Source: Podocnemis expansa
Lineage: Eukaryota > Chordata > Testudines > Podocnemididae
NCBI GenBank assembly: GCA_007922195.1
Contig: ML681994.1
Location: 48,173,362-48,237,361 of the forward strand
Reading direction: 5' to 3'
DNA: 64,000 bases
Every line of letters begins with the position of its first letter. Positions within the stretch are counted from its first letter, which is position 1. A model generated the notes under the pieces. That model had not been told where the DNA came from. It did no database searches and was given only the letters and a program-made list of their open reading frames with translations. This document shows, piece after piece, positions 1-12,554 of this stretch. The translations under genes and the position numbers were made by a program.

Positions 1-581
1 GTAGGCTGTGTGTGTCTTCTATTTTTAAGACTTCTCTTCAAAACTACCAGAAGCAGCATATTTTCCTTCCTGTTACTCCATTTCTAATAATGGATTTATT
101 TAGATACCAGCTGTCAAATTCATGGAAACATTTTGAAGACTGACTAAATTGAAATACTCTCTGTTGCAGTGATCACAGAAGCTATGAAAACGGATGGCAA
201 ATGACTTTTCAAATGACAAGCGGGTGTTGCAAAAAGCGAGAACTGGCATTTAACAGCTGCAAAAAAACAGGTAATGTCTTTAAAAGAAATCAGTAAAGAC
301 TATCATTAATTTAAATACAATTTACACTAGTCACAAGAAGTGAAATAATAGTTGATGTGAGTCTTATGGTTTTTTCACTTTTCTTAAGGTAACTGTACAC
401 CTATTAAAAGTGGTCCGTGCTGACAATAGTAGAGTTGGAGCTAGTATCCTTTTCACCCATCTCTTTACGGTGGATCTGAGATGACACAAGTCAAGACTTA
501 AATAGATTGTATTGTGTATATAATACTAGCCATGCACTTATATGTTATTTCATAAAAATGAAAAAATCAATACAATTTCAG
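1..581. other. unique-looking AT-rich sequence
   Basis: I see no coding exon, RNA gene or recognisable repeat here. It is ordinary AT-rich intergenic or intronic sequence leading up to the first fold-back element. Confidence 0.5.
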
Positions 582-763
582 AGAGCCAAGGTGGGGCGAA
601 ATACCAGCTTTCAATAGCTCTACTTCTCTTGGTGAAGGAGACTTATAAGAGTCTCTCTCTCTCACCAAGAGAAGCTGGTCCAATAAAATATATCATCTCA
701 CCAACCTTCTCTCTCTAATATTCTGGGACCAATACAGCTACATCAACACTGCATACAAGTAAG
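582..763. mobile_element. Penelope-like (family 2) 3'-end fold-back
   Basis: Two copies of one 3' end lie head to head. The right copy reads on + (GGTCCAATAAAATATATCAT, then CTCACCAACC and GGGACCAATACAGC). The left copy is its inverse (AGAGAGCCAAGGTGGGGCG). At the centre, 623-635 and 662-674 are perfect 13-bp inverted arms, with a nested GAGACT/AGTCTC hairpin between them. ATTTCAG occurs just outside both ends (575-581 and 764-770), a possible target duplication. Assignment to a PLE family rests on the general type of repeat end and on the matching fold-back at 41838-41995. A fold-back SINE or MITE is the alternative. Confidence 0.55.
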
Positions 764-1982
764 ATTTCAGTGCTTTGAAAAATTGCTCAAAACCATTAGT
801 TAGAAACATCAGGATATGGTTTAATAAATACATTGTTTCCAAGGCAAAGAATTTCATTGAAATCAAACAGCAATTTGCAATGTAGAAATCAATTTGGCTT
901 TTAAAAATATAAGCAATTGTTTATTCAAACTCATTTCCTAAACACACTGGATTTGGGTGCTACCAAAAAATTACTTTTGTTCTCACTGTTCGGTTCAGGC
1001 AGATGAGCAGACCTCAATCTTTTTCTTTGTTTCTTCAAACAGACTTGAGCTCCTGAGTTCGAAAACTCCCTAATACCTGACACATTCCATCTCTGGCCTG
1101 CTTCATCCCCATGGGTTTTCGTCCTCTTCCCACTGCTCCCTTGCCCACATGGGTCTACTCCACTCATACTCCAAGTTTGTACATAGACTCAAAGATTGCA
1201 TTGAGAATTCCAGTAATTTGTTATGGTATTTTATGTTTTGCATTATTTATTTTTGCATACAGTGACATATTACTCCTTTTATTCCATTACGAATTCCCCA
1301 CTAATCTTATTAAGGCCTTTTGTAAGCATAATGTTGTGATGGCCTCAACACAATAGACATTGTATTACTGAATAAACAGTGATAAGGGATTATATACAGA
1401 AGGGTGGGAATAGTTACACAATATGTTAAAGACTATCTGGCTACTAAGAGCTTGTGTAATGGCTTCCAATTTACACTGAAATTCCTAGCATTGCAGGATA
1501 GTCCTATTTATGGTCTGCTGCATACATTTTACTTACACAGTGACTCTCCCACAGTTATGATAATGTAAAAGAGAGACATGCTATCTGGTCAAGCTCATCT
1601 AGTACCATTAAGTAGTATGGAAAATATTTACAACACAGCATGACACCACTCTCTCTATTATACTGTATGACACCAGTTAGGCCTTCTGAGGTCATCACCA
1701 TGGACACTGATGAGTCATCTATGCTGATAAAATAAGCCTCTGAAAAGGAAAAATAATCCCAATAGGATTGTAAATCATCATTTTCACATACTGAGGCTGC
1801 AAAGACCAAAGCAGAAGGAAAAATGTGGTCAAACAATTCATATCGGTGGCAATCATCTTTTGCCTGTTCAATAAGCAACTTACATAATGTGAAGTAGTGC
1901 TGAACTGTGCAATGCAATATGAAATGGGGAGGTAAATCTCAAGCTGCAGAAGTGAAAGGTCATGGTGCAGTTGTTGCAAGTC
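764..1982. other. unannotated AT-rich sequence
   Basis: No exon or known repeat is visible. The ORFs here are short, unrelated to any family I recognise, and overlap on both strands as chance frames do. Confidence 0.45.
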
Positions 1983-2926
1983 CAGGGGTTCAAGTAAGGG
2001 GGAAATGCACTGGAACACCGTTCTGGGGCCCACAATTTTTAGGGACCAGTGTTCTAGGACCCCTAAAAATAGAATAATGGGGCAGAATGCAGCCCTGTAG
2101 CATTCCAGTGCATTTCCCCTTACTACCTCCGCGCAGACACTTCCCCCACTCGCTCTGCTCCCAGCCAGCCTGGCAGCCCCACCCCTCATGCCATGTGCTC
2201 TCTGCCTGCCACCGCCTCGCAGTCACTGCTCCTGGCCGCACAATTGCTGCCACTTGCCCCACCTCTTGGAGACCCTGAAGGGGAAGCACAAGGTGCTGTG
2301 CCAGTGGGAGGTAGTGGTGGGTGTGGTGAGCCAGAGACCAGGGTTGGGAAAGGAGGGAGTCAGAGCAGCACAAGTCACTGAAGCAAGGGGTCAAGATGGG
2401 AGGGCTGGGGAAGAGGTGGAAGAGGGCATGGGGACAAGGAGACTGGGTGGGGCTGGTGGGGGCTGGGTAGTGCAAGAGGGAACTATGAATGGCTGGAATG
2501 GGGACTGGGTGGGGGGCTGGGGAGGGATGGAGGTGGTTGGGGGCTGGAGTGGGGGCTAGAGACGGAGGGGTCTGGGGAGGTGTGGAGCGGGTTGGAGGGC
2601 TGAGAGGGGGCAAAGTGAAGATGGGGATCTGGGGGTAGGGAGTCAGGAGGGCTGGAGTAGGGACTTGGGGCAGGAAGCTTAGGGAATGGGGATGGGGCTG
2701 AGGAGGACATGGGGAAAGGGGTCTGACGTGGGCATCAGTGGACAAGCTTAGGGTGATGATGTGGATTTGAAGCTGTGCTTCATTTGTGAGTAAAGAGCTG
2801 GTGGGGCTCAAAACTGCCTACTTGGGCTGGGGCCCGCACATGCATGAAGGGGGCCTGGACAATATGGAAAGGGGGCCTGGAGATTAGGAGGGTTCCAGGG
2901 CCCATCAAATTATACTTTAACCACTG
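1983..2926. mobile_element. DNA transposon, CAGTGGTTAAAGTA family, G-rich core
   Basis: The right end, CTTTAACCACTG at 2915-2926, is the inverse of the hAT-like terminus CAGTGGTTAAAG. The left end (CAGGGGTTCAAGTAAG at 1983) is a diverged form of it. The outer segments match the element at 24708-24936: a gCCCATCAA..ACTTTAAC tail and a TTCTGGGGC..AGGGACCAG..CCCCCAAAAATAG head. The core (about 2280-2720) is a degenerate GGGG/GGTGGG-rich minisatellite-like tract. That tract produces a spurious proline-rich frame on the - strand. I found no matching 8-bp flanks. Confidence 0.5.
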
Positions 2927-3162
2927 TCAGCAAATCTATGAAATCCTTGAGGAACTAAGACATGACTGGAGTGCAGATGCAGCCACATTCAGTCTGGCCA
3001 CCCCACTAACATAGCTGTTGCTAAAAGCAATGGCAAATGTCAAGGGAAAATATTTTGCTGGTGACAAGTGTATGAGATCTGTAGACTATCTGTCCACCTC
3101 CATCTTTAAACGGGGGCTTGGATAGCCAGAAAATCATAGCGTGAACATTACTGCATTGCCAC
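2927..3162. other. short unannotated spacer
   Basis: Spacer between the G-rich transposon and the LTR. Nothing recognisable. Confidence 0.4.
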
Positions 3163-3913
3163 TGTGGGGGACAAATTAATCGGGGCTCTCAACCTGGAAA
3201 GAGAGACCACCGATCCTCCCCAGTGATGAAGGCCCGTTCCCAGCTGAGACTCAAATTAGCAGAGAACGAGGTGTGGTTCAGGATTTATTATTCAGCTGAA
3301 TAACAAAAGGAACTGCATCAGAGGGCAGCAAAGAAGTGCTAGCCCCTCTGAGCAGGCTCCCCCAACAACTCGAGTGCAAGAGAGAGCCCCGAGGGGCAGC
3401 ATCACAACACTTTTATCCAGTACAGTATGATAATGCTATGATAATGCTTACATGATTGACAATGTTTTAGAGACCCTTATATGGTTACATTCACATTATT
3501 AAATACATATTAATGATTAAAGAATGCATATAATTATTCCCGCCTCTGTTTACTGTTGACATCATTTGCATTATCCTGGGCAGCCGCAGTACCTGCAAAC
3601 TCATTAATTTCTGCCTAGAGATGCTGACCTTACATTCTTGTGAGGCTATGGTGCCAAGAAGGGTGAGCAGGAGATAGGAGGTAATACTCCCTTTTCAGTT
3701 AGAACAAAGACAGACTGTCTAGCTTACATTCCTTGTCCAGATGGTCAGGAGAAAAAGCATGAGAAAGGGGAGATAACACACTTTAACTAGCAACTCTAGG
3801 CCGCTTGTTAAAGAAACTTAGATACATGACTTGCCAGAGAAACGACCCCACTACCATAGCAACCCACGGCTCCAACGAGGCCTACACTTTAGCACCTTTC
3901 TCACTGTCCTACA
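3163..3913 (-). mobile_element. solo LTR of an endogenous retrovirus-like element
   Basis: Read on the - strand this 751-bp block begins TGTAGGACAG and ends CCCCCACA, so it has TG...CA ends. About 500 bp in lies a TATA-like GGATAAAAG. Downstream, GAATAATAAATCC supplies a poly(A) signal, followed by a GC-richer R/U5-like end. No primer-binding site, gag, pol or env sequence flanks it, so it is a solo LTR. I do not see a matching 4-6 bp target duplication, so the exact ends may be off by a few bases. The retroviral class cannot be told from the LTR alone. Confidence 0.68.
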
Positions 3914-4894
3914 GAAGAGATTACATATAATTTTTCTTACACCACCAACCAAAGTTAGTTAGAAATCACACTTCAGACTGTTCACAGACATATGCAAAGA
4001 ATTTGATATTACCAGAATAGACCATTTCTCATTCAAAAATGCTAAAATACCAGAACCTGGAAACATGCACAAAGATCTTTCAAGTGATAATCAAATGAGC
4101 CTAGTGGTATATCAGACAATATAATTTGGTCCAGTTTTAAGGAAGCTGGACAACAGCAGCCCACTCCTTATACCCATTGAGTAGACCTGTTGTGTTGCTG
4201 ACATGTCAAATGACTGTTTCAAAGAGAAGGAAACTTTAGAGACTCAAAGAGCATAGTATAATATTAGCAAGAGAGAACACTGACATTGTTTGCCAACAAT
4301 ATCAGCTGCCCAGTGCTGCTAGATGAATGGTCACTAGAGTTGGGTAGGAAACACTTTTCCTGTCCTGCAAGAGTTTGAGTTTAAGAAATTATTTCCCATC
4401 CCAAAGCAGGACAAAAAAATTAAAGTTTCAATGATGAGCAAAAAAATTTTCAGACCAGATCTACCAAAATGTTTAATTTGACATAGGCTTCTTAGAAATT
4501 AATTACACAACCTGAAGATCAATTTTTTCAAACATCCCCATCTCAGCCTCTTTGGCAGTGGGGCATCCCCTCTCACTTCCATCATATAATAAGAAAGTTT
4601 CACTTGCAATTCTTAAAGTTAACTTCACAAAAAGCAACTTCTGCTATGTAGAAGAGTTTTGCAGACAGTTCTCAGCATTTAAAAATATTCCTGATTTCAA
4701 GTGCCAGTATAAATAAAGAAACCAGATAAAGAGGAATGATATAAATATGAAGTTTTTCATATTCTCTGCCAGTTGAATATATCTGATAGTCTCACAGCTT
4801 TATAGGATACATAATACGAAGGATAATTATGGCCCCCTCTATTTTGACAGAAATAAAGTGACACTATTCATCTATGCAATTTCTTGGTGTAGAA
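3914..4894. other. unannotated AT-rich sequence
   Basis: No ORF of interest and no repeat family recognised. Confidence 0.4.
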
Positions 4895-5024
4895 CAGTGG
4901 TTTTCAACCTGTGGTCTGCAGATCCCTGAGGATCCACACAGTAGGTCTAAGATTTCCAGAAGCATCCACACCACCATTCAAAATATTTTAGGGATCTGCA
5001 GAAAAAAAGGGTTGAAAACCACTA
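4895..5024. mobile_element. short non-autonomous hAT element (130 bp)
   Basis: The terminal inverted repeats are CAGTGGTTTTCAACC at the left and GGTTGAAAACCACTA at the right. The flanks gtgtagaa (4887-4894) and gtatagaa (5025-5032) agree at 7 of 8 bases, the 8-bp duplication expected of hAT. There is no coding capacity. The inside is partly self-complementary (GATCCCTGAGG..GGGATCTGCAG). Confidence 0.88.
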
Positions 5025-7336
5025 GTATAGAAACATACAACACCTGAAACCATCCTCTTAAAGCAACTTTAAATAACAAATCTCTTCACTATTTCTGTGA
5101 ATTCAAAATTCTGATTTAAACCAAGAAATTGCTTCCCTCCCACCCAAAGGTCTCTTCTTCATTGAATGCCTTTCCTTTTCTTTAGTTTTTCCGAAGGTTA
5201 TTTTCAGTCACCGCATAACATCATGTATTTTAATTCTACCCTTCTTCAATTAACCATCAAAAAATATCCTGACTACAGAAACATTCATGAGTTACCTTCA
5301 CCATTTAGACAGCATTCGTAGAAACATTAATTTCAGAAAGGTACCCTTACAATCACTCCTAGAATGTCAGCTTTAAAAGACAGCTAGTCAGTCATTCTGT
5401 ATTCTTCTCCCGGTGCACATGCATAATTCTCAATAAAAAAAGAATGGAGTTACATGTGCAAGATGACAGACAGGAAAAAAATAGACAAAATATTAGGCCA
5501 AATCATGGCCTCTTGTAGCTTTAAATTCACTAGATGTTGAGTGTGTGCATCTAAATGTAGAATCTCCATCTCTGTCATTAACTTAAAGGTTATATTTAGG
5601 CATTAAGGAGCATAGAGGCAAATTATACAGAGCAGATAAACTTCGGAAGTTGATCATGCTTAAGTGAAGCAGAGGCACGTCATGACTACAAAACAGTTAG
5701 ACCAAATATACTCCACTTTCGTCATCATAATAATAAAGTTAATGATACTTCTACTACATAATGCCTTTTCCTAGGAAACCTTACCAATCTGATGGTAGGA
5801 AACTATTAACAGTTCAGTTTTAAAGACGAGCAAAATGAGACAAAGATTAAGTGACAAACACATGGTTACATGGCAAATCAGTGGCAGAGCCAGTAGGAGA
5901 AGCCACTAGCCCTGATTACCGGTCATCTGCTGACTAGATCAAAAGAAGGAATGAAATTAACAAAACTTTTCAGCATTGATCTAATTCTGCTCCCACTGAA
6001 ATCAATGAGACTTTCACCACTGACTTAATGGTTGGCACTAACCTAACCAATGATGGGCACTTCTAGAAAGTCCCCTAAAAACTGTGACTATTAACATAGT
6101 GACATGACATGACAATGCCACAAAACTTTTCAGATATCTGGTACCACATTGATCCCCGAGTACTTTGTCCCATTTATTCTTGGAATGGTACAATGGACTG
6201 ACATCTCAAATGATAATAGGCTGGTCTTAAACAATTTCCCTCATGCTTATTCATGCAAGGAAAATTTATTCTTGTGACCTTTGCTTCTCAGAATTACACA
6301 GAATAATTAGAAGAATTGTTCTATAATTGAAACTCACAGCACGATTATTGGCAGCTCAATTCCAGAAATGTTTACCTTTAATCTATACCTCAAAAACTCT
6401 GTAATGAACATTACAATTAAATGCATCACAGAACCACACCACCACCATGGTGCTGTTTAAGAAGTCCAGTAATATAATTCAGTAATGTGAGTGCCATAAA
6501 CAGAATGCACAAGAGAATAATTTGATTATAATGAATTCATGACTTGAATTCATGTTTTTGAACTTGCTTTCGATGAACATTGTATGAAAAAATATGATTA
6601 TCTGACTGAATTACCAATTTTTATTTGAACATCAGTAGCCAAAAAGAACAAGTGAAACATGTGGAGCATATTTAATATGACGCAGCCTCTGGAACAGGAA
6701 TTAATCAGACACACTCCAGTCAAAGTATTATACTTGTAGAACTCTTTTCCTGCTTTCCTTCCAATTGAAGATAGGAGAATATGAAGCTATGGGCGAACAT
6801 ATTATTACTCTGTTTTTTCCCCATTTCACGTATAATTAACTTTTGGATTTTTTCCTGCCTCAGTTCAACTTGTCTCCCTCTGCATATGCTATTTTCTAAT
6901 ATAAAGTCATAATAGGAGCTCTGAGTTATCCACAAGTCAATATATATTCAGAAAGCAACATTCGTCCTTAGCCTTGTCATGAAATGGATAGCTCTGACCT
7001 TCTTCTTTCATAGCCACCAAGCTACATCACACACCAATATACTATATGACTACTGAGGAATCGAATGTTCCCCAAAAGCCATAGGTATATATAAATACTA
7101 TTTGGGGATGGGAGCAATCTATATTAAGAGGTTGGTTGGTTATTATCTCCAAAGCTAAATCAAATGTTTATGTAAAAATGCTATAGAATTTACATGAAAT
7201 GGGGTGAAATCCATAAGGTTCTATGCACATTAGTTATAAAAATGTAGAATTTAATTGAGATTTGCAGTCTATCAAATGTTTTAATGTGCTTATAAAATTC
7301 TATAGCTATGATGAATTTGACACCTTCACTGTAAGT
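5025..7336. other. unannotated AT-rich sequence
   Basis: About 2.3 kb without a recognisable exon, RNA gene or repeat boundary. The ORFs present are short and compositionally AT-rich. Confidence 0.45.
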
Positions 7337-7546
7337 CAGGAGTTTAAAACATGCAGCCCGTGGACCATATGTGGCCCCTAAAGCTATTTCCTGCAGCCCA
7401 CAATGACACAATTGTTACCGATATTTGCAATATCATTGTATGGAAAGGTTTCAGTGGTGCGGCCCTCAGGCTACCGTACTAACCCTCATGCAGCCCTCTA
7501 CTGGTCCTCATGCAGCCCTCGTGGTGATTTGAGTTTGAGACCCCTG
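7337..7546. mobile_element. non-autonomous hAT element (210 bp), perfect TSD
   Basis: It starts CAGGAGTTTAAAAC and ends GTTTGAGACCCCTG, which are imperfect inverted ends. It is flanked by the identical 8-mer ctgtaagt at 7329-7336 and 7547-7554. The interior holds repeated GCAGCCC/GCGGCCC words typical of reptile hAT MITEs. It is non-coding. Confidence 0.9.
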
Positions 7547-7799
7547 CTGTAAGTCAAAAGATGTGTGTTGTTCAGTCAATCACCCACCATTCCCAGCCCT
7601 ATCTGTCAATATCACACACCCTGCAGACTGCCAGGTAGAACATAATCTGGTTTAATCAGACTACCAGACCAGGCCATTTTCATTAACTCTTTTGTTAAAA
7701 TTCTGTGGGTTGGCTAAAATGTCTATAAAAAGCTTATCATTCTCCATTAAATCTATAAGACTTTTCCAAAAACAGGCGTCAAAAATTACTGAGTCTTCC

Positions 7800-7823
7800 A
7801 AAAAAAAAAAAAAAAAAAAAAAA
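7800..7823 (+). repeat. poly(A) tract, 24 A
   Basis: Uninterrupted run of A. No retroelement 3' end is recognisable directly upstream, so I leave it as a homopolymer. Confidence 0.9.
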
Positions 7824-10800
7824 GATGGCTTTGAAGAGCTGGGAAAGTATTAGTGGAAGCAAACTCCGCCCCCCCACTGCAGAAAGAGTGATGTTAGCAG
7901 TTTTTCCAGGTTTGTAAGACTACATTCAGGCTGTCAATCTGCAAGTGGGTGTTTTGGGGGTGTTTGTGGATGAAAGGTTGATGAGAGTTAGTTCCTTCCT
8001 ACTCGTATGGCTAATAGTCTAAATTCCTCTTTCCTCATAACGCCACTGAAACTGATAAAGTAATAGCTTGGATGGAGTTGGCCCTGTAAACATGCATACC
8101 TCCTAACACTAGGTAGGGAGGCCTTAACAAATCAACCCCCTGTTCAGTAGTTGCCTTTGCTCAACTTTCTCTGTGTCCTAACTCAAAATTAAACCACCAA
8201 CGTAGAACCATATTTCAAAACAGATGAACATAAGCTTATACCTTCCTTTTTCAAGATTCCTTCTCCCATTCTTCTAACTCTGCTTTCACAGAGGCCTTCA
8301 ACCTTTTATCTTTGCTTAGTGAGACCCACTTGGCCTGACTGCATGGGTGAATCAACAGAGCAACTCTGCACATGAATTTGATACATCTCGCTCTTCATGA
8401 TGCAGGGATATAGTATTATAGGCTTAAGTTTCTTTACTCAGGACCCTGAAGCCTCTGCTACTGATGCAATGCATCTAAAATTCCATGGACTGAAATTTAA
8501 AGTTCTACAGTGGACAACGAAATGGGTGTAGTCAAATAATATAAACAGTTCAAGTTATGTGGCTATGGCACTGAACCCTCGTACTCAAGAGATCTAAGTT
8601 CCACTTTTCCCGATTTTGGACAAGTATCTATTTTTCACTGTTTCCCACTTGTAAGTCTGTACAATGGGAATTTTAATGCTTCTCTGAACCACAATGTGAT
8701 GATTCATTATGTCTGTGAAAGGCTCAGATATTACAGTAATAGAGGGAGTCATGTAGCTATCCAGATACAGAGACTCCAGAAAAAAAAAATTTTTTTAAAG
8801 GTATCAAAAGTAACTATGCTTTTCCCAGGCTCAGTTTACACTGTCAGCAACATTCTTTAGCAGTACATGGGAATTACACAAGCTTCACAGTGCAGCTTGC
8901 ATAACTACTGCCAGCTTTGTAACTTTGGTTTTATGCAAAATTGTTGCAGAGGTACATCACCTGAGGGGGTAGTTTTGTTAAATCAGCTTCCGGATCGACT
9001 GACCATGTCTTTACTGATTGCCCAGTCGATCAGGATAAACTGATCAGATGGTGGCAAATTTGCCACTGTCAGTGAAGATATACTGTGAGCAGTGCCTACA
9101 TGGTCATGGGGATGGCCTGCAAGACTAAAATGGAGTATGTAAGATCATCATTTAAAATAAATAAATAAATAAGGTCTTGATGCTGTGTCCATAATGTCCT
9201 ATTGTGTATGCACAAAACTGTGACTGAGAATAAAGATGGTCACACGAAGAAGGAACAAAGTTTTAGTGCATGCACACATGGAAACAATTCTAAAATGTGT
9301 GTCCAATGTTATGTTTTACAGGTAAAAATTTATTTGTCCACACCAGTTTTGAGAGCGCAAATTCTAAAACTCACCCACACGAGTATGAATTTTTAATGCA
9401 TACTGATTACCTTCAGAAGCAATCTTGTAGAGGCCCAGCTCCTAACATGGCCCCACATCTCTACAAATGACAATACCATTCTCTTCATTTTAAAACAATA
9501 AATCCACCTAACTGAAGGACAACTGATCTTGTTCTGCTTGACACCTCTGTATTCTCTGTGGGATTTCTTATGGAGGATAATGCATTTTTCTGGTTTTGGA
9601 GAAGAATAGGTACATTCTCAAAACTAGTGATAGTGTGACTAACAAAACTATGTTAGAGAACTATGTTTACCTGGAGCTAAACAAGTCACTGAGATATTGA
9701 AGTGGGGTTTTGTTCTTGTTTTGGCTTGGTTTTTTGTTCATTCCCTCTGAATCCAACATATCTCTTTTGAAAATCTGAGAATATTTTTAATCCCTTTTAT
9801 AATTTTGAGCTATTCCCTCCCCATTATTACATTTTGAACACTTAAAATACAGACTGAATGAAAAGAGAAATGGAATGGGAAACCATGAAATCATGGAAAT
9901 GAGTTTTAGAAGGTATACCAGAAAAAAATCTCTGAGAAACCCAATGCAAGCTTTTAGATTTCTCTCCAAGCTTTAATCTCAGTAACTTCATTATGTTTAA
10001 CATTTTTCATATTCATCTCCAGAGCTATAAATCTTACCACTGATTCTGGCACTGTGTTATCACTGCATGTTCATTTAAACTTAGGTTTGCACCTGCTTTC
10101 TGATTGCTTGCACCCATTTACAAGTTCAAATCAATGAACCCTATTAGCATGTTCTCTGTGCTGCATTTTAATTTTTGATAGCAATGTATTATTAATGTAA
10201 TCATCCCAACAAACCTTATAATGCATCAAAAGAAAAAATTGGAAGGGTTCAGGATGCAGAAATTTAATAAGCAGAGTAGTTATTGCAATATATAATACCT
10301 TAAATCTGCAATGTAAATAATTGGGTGAACATTCAATATATAGTCTATAACTAACTGGATCCAGGCATAGCATGTGATTAAACCTAATACAGAAAATCCC
10401 CTTCATATAAGACAAAGAAACCAATGAAAAGGACTGTTCCAAAGAGTCTGTAAATAATTCTAATGATGTTTTACAATATTTTCAGAGACTGTTGTTTTCA
10501 GTTTGTACCACAATGGGGTTCTTATTTTAAAACAAAAGCTTTCCCATCCACCAGAGCCATTGAAATATAGTGCATATATTCTACATTTGGGTTGTCCTTT
10601 GTAATATGTATTTGGTAAAGGGTAATTACTTTTCCATAAGAAGATAAGCTAAGGTGCTAATGAGATAACCTTAACATGCTTATTAGAAACACAAAAGTCA
10701 TTTTTAATTTTAGAAGTAAATTTTCCTACCAGATAAAAAAAATTACTTCAAGCAGTGAGCTTGTCATTCAAGATGTAATGATGCTGTTCCAAAGGTCTTG

Positions 10801-11514
10801 CAGTATTGAAGGTTTGCATTCATTTCTCCTTAAGTTCTCCTATAAGGAATAGAAATAAGAAGCTTTCACTTTATCATTCATGCACTGCAGGAAACTGTCT
10901 CAATGATCTTAATGCTGAGCATTTGATCCATGCTTTTGTGACTTCGAGAGTAAACTAATTGCAGTGCTTTATCTGTCAGGCTTCAAGAGAATCTACTTGT
11001 TGTCATCATTCTATAAAAAATGTTGCCATGCTGACTGATCAACTAAAAAAATGGCTTCCATTAAATTTTCCTCTCATTGCTTGGGTTACTGGTACATTTT
11101 AAAATTCTTACCTGGACTTATCCCTTTTTATTGAGTGATAGCTCATCCCTTACATCCTATGACATAGCTTGTGGTCATCTTTGTTAATTTCCTAGGGTGA
11201 GGGATGGCAATGGTGTTTACCAGTAGTAGTTTATAGCAAGTAAAATCATGGCTTTTATCACCCTGGGAAAGACTAGTTAGTCCAAGTTTGAGGTATTTTT
11301 TGTTCTGAAAACTACTTCACTGATACACACGACATTACAGTTAAAGTTACACAGTCAGATTGTGGTCGCATAAGGCACTAGATTCATTGATTAATTTAGG
11401 CTTGCACACAAAAAATGCAGTATGTCTAATATTAATATTAATCATAATGATGCATGTTGGGATGTCTGTATACTTTTAGGATAAGTTATCCATGCAAGCA
11501 TACTAGACCTTCAT
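7824..11514. other. unannotated AT-rich sequence with a small (AAAT)n tract
   Basis: No exon recognised over about 3.7 kb. An (ATAA)n microsatellite of roughly 19 bp sits near 9154-9172. The stretch near 8990-9060 contains several GATCGACTGA/CTGATCAG words that suggest an old MITE, but I cannot place its ends. Confidence 0.4.
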
Positions 11515-11790
11515 CAGAGCTGGCCCAAGGATTTTTAACACCCTAGGCCAACACTGATTTTGGCACCACCGCCTGCCACCAGCAGGAATCTGGTCCCAGC
11601 TGGGGAGCGGCACTGCCACCAGGATCCAGCCATGGGCAAGGAGCAGTGCCACCACCACCGGGGTCCGGCCTCAGATGGGGACCAGAGCCACGGGTGGGGA
11701 TCTGGCTGCAAGCCGGGAGTGGCATAGGGTGGGATAGGCTTGCTGCCCCTCCTCAGCCCAGCCCTTTGTGCCCCGAGCCTCATAAATACA
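11515..11790. mobile_element. GC-rich DNA transposon end (hAT-like fragment)
   Basis: It begins CAGAGCTGGCCCAAGGATTT, a hAT-type CAGNG terminus, followed by a GC-rich stretch sharply distinct from its AT-rich surroundings. The other end and a TSD were not found, so this is probably a fragment. The ORFs in it are low-complexity frames. Confidence 0.4.
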
Positions 11791-12554
11791 GAAGCTGACC
11801 AGATAAAAGATAGCCTGGATTCTGCCTATTATGTATTCTCCCCTGAACCAATGTTTCCTGTCACGTACCCATCCAACCCCACCCTTACCTTATACGGATG
11901 TTAGTGTTCCCCTACCTGTCAAGACTACATCCTCTCACCACCCTAACCCTTTTACTATATAGAGAGATGTTTTTTTCCCAAAGGCAACAAAGAACCGTGA
12001 GAAAACTAGTTTTAACCAGTAAACAAGCAGTATGTGTCTATAAGCAATTGCCATGTTACTTTCATTTTGAAGCTGAAACTGTCTTGTCCAGCATCCAGTG
12101 CTCCTGGTACTAACATAAGTCAAACATCTGATTATGTGAAAATGATAATAATGCTAAATTATAGGCTTGAAAGTGTTAAGTGATCAGAAGCATGCAGCCC
12201 TACAGATTACCAGTCCTGGCCTATTTAGCCATGCAGCATTCCATAGCAGATGATCAGCTTTGATGTACAATAGCAGATACATTGAGCCAATTCCTCACTT
12301 TCGAATGGATATATCCAAAGGTAGAAAAAACTCATTATGTTTTTGCTGGACTTTGATGCAATTAGGTTTCCCAGTTTCCTGGTCTGAGCCAGGTTTAAGA
12401 CTTGCCAGAACCCTACCCCAAACTAGTTTTCCCAAGAAACTGCCAACCCTGACTAGGATCAAATTTAAATCTTCTCTGGAGGAAGAGTAGGGTAGGTAAT
12501 GAAACTAGAGTATATTTTATGTTATATTAGAGTAGGCTTTATTTTATATAAATA
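11791..12554. other. unannotated sequence left of the Harbinger element
   Basis: Nothing recognised. The final bases are AT-rich and include the ATA that matches the base triplet after the far end of the Harbinger element. Confidence 0.4.

Noticed and set aside
1990..2811. 273-residue proline-rich frame on the - strand
   Set aside because: It is the complement of the G-rich tract in a DNA transposon. It has no domain, overlaps frames on the other strand, and its composition explains the openness.
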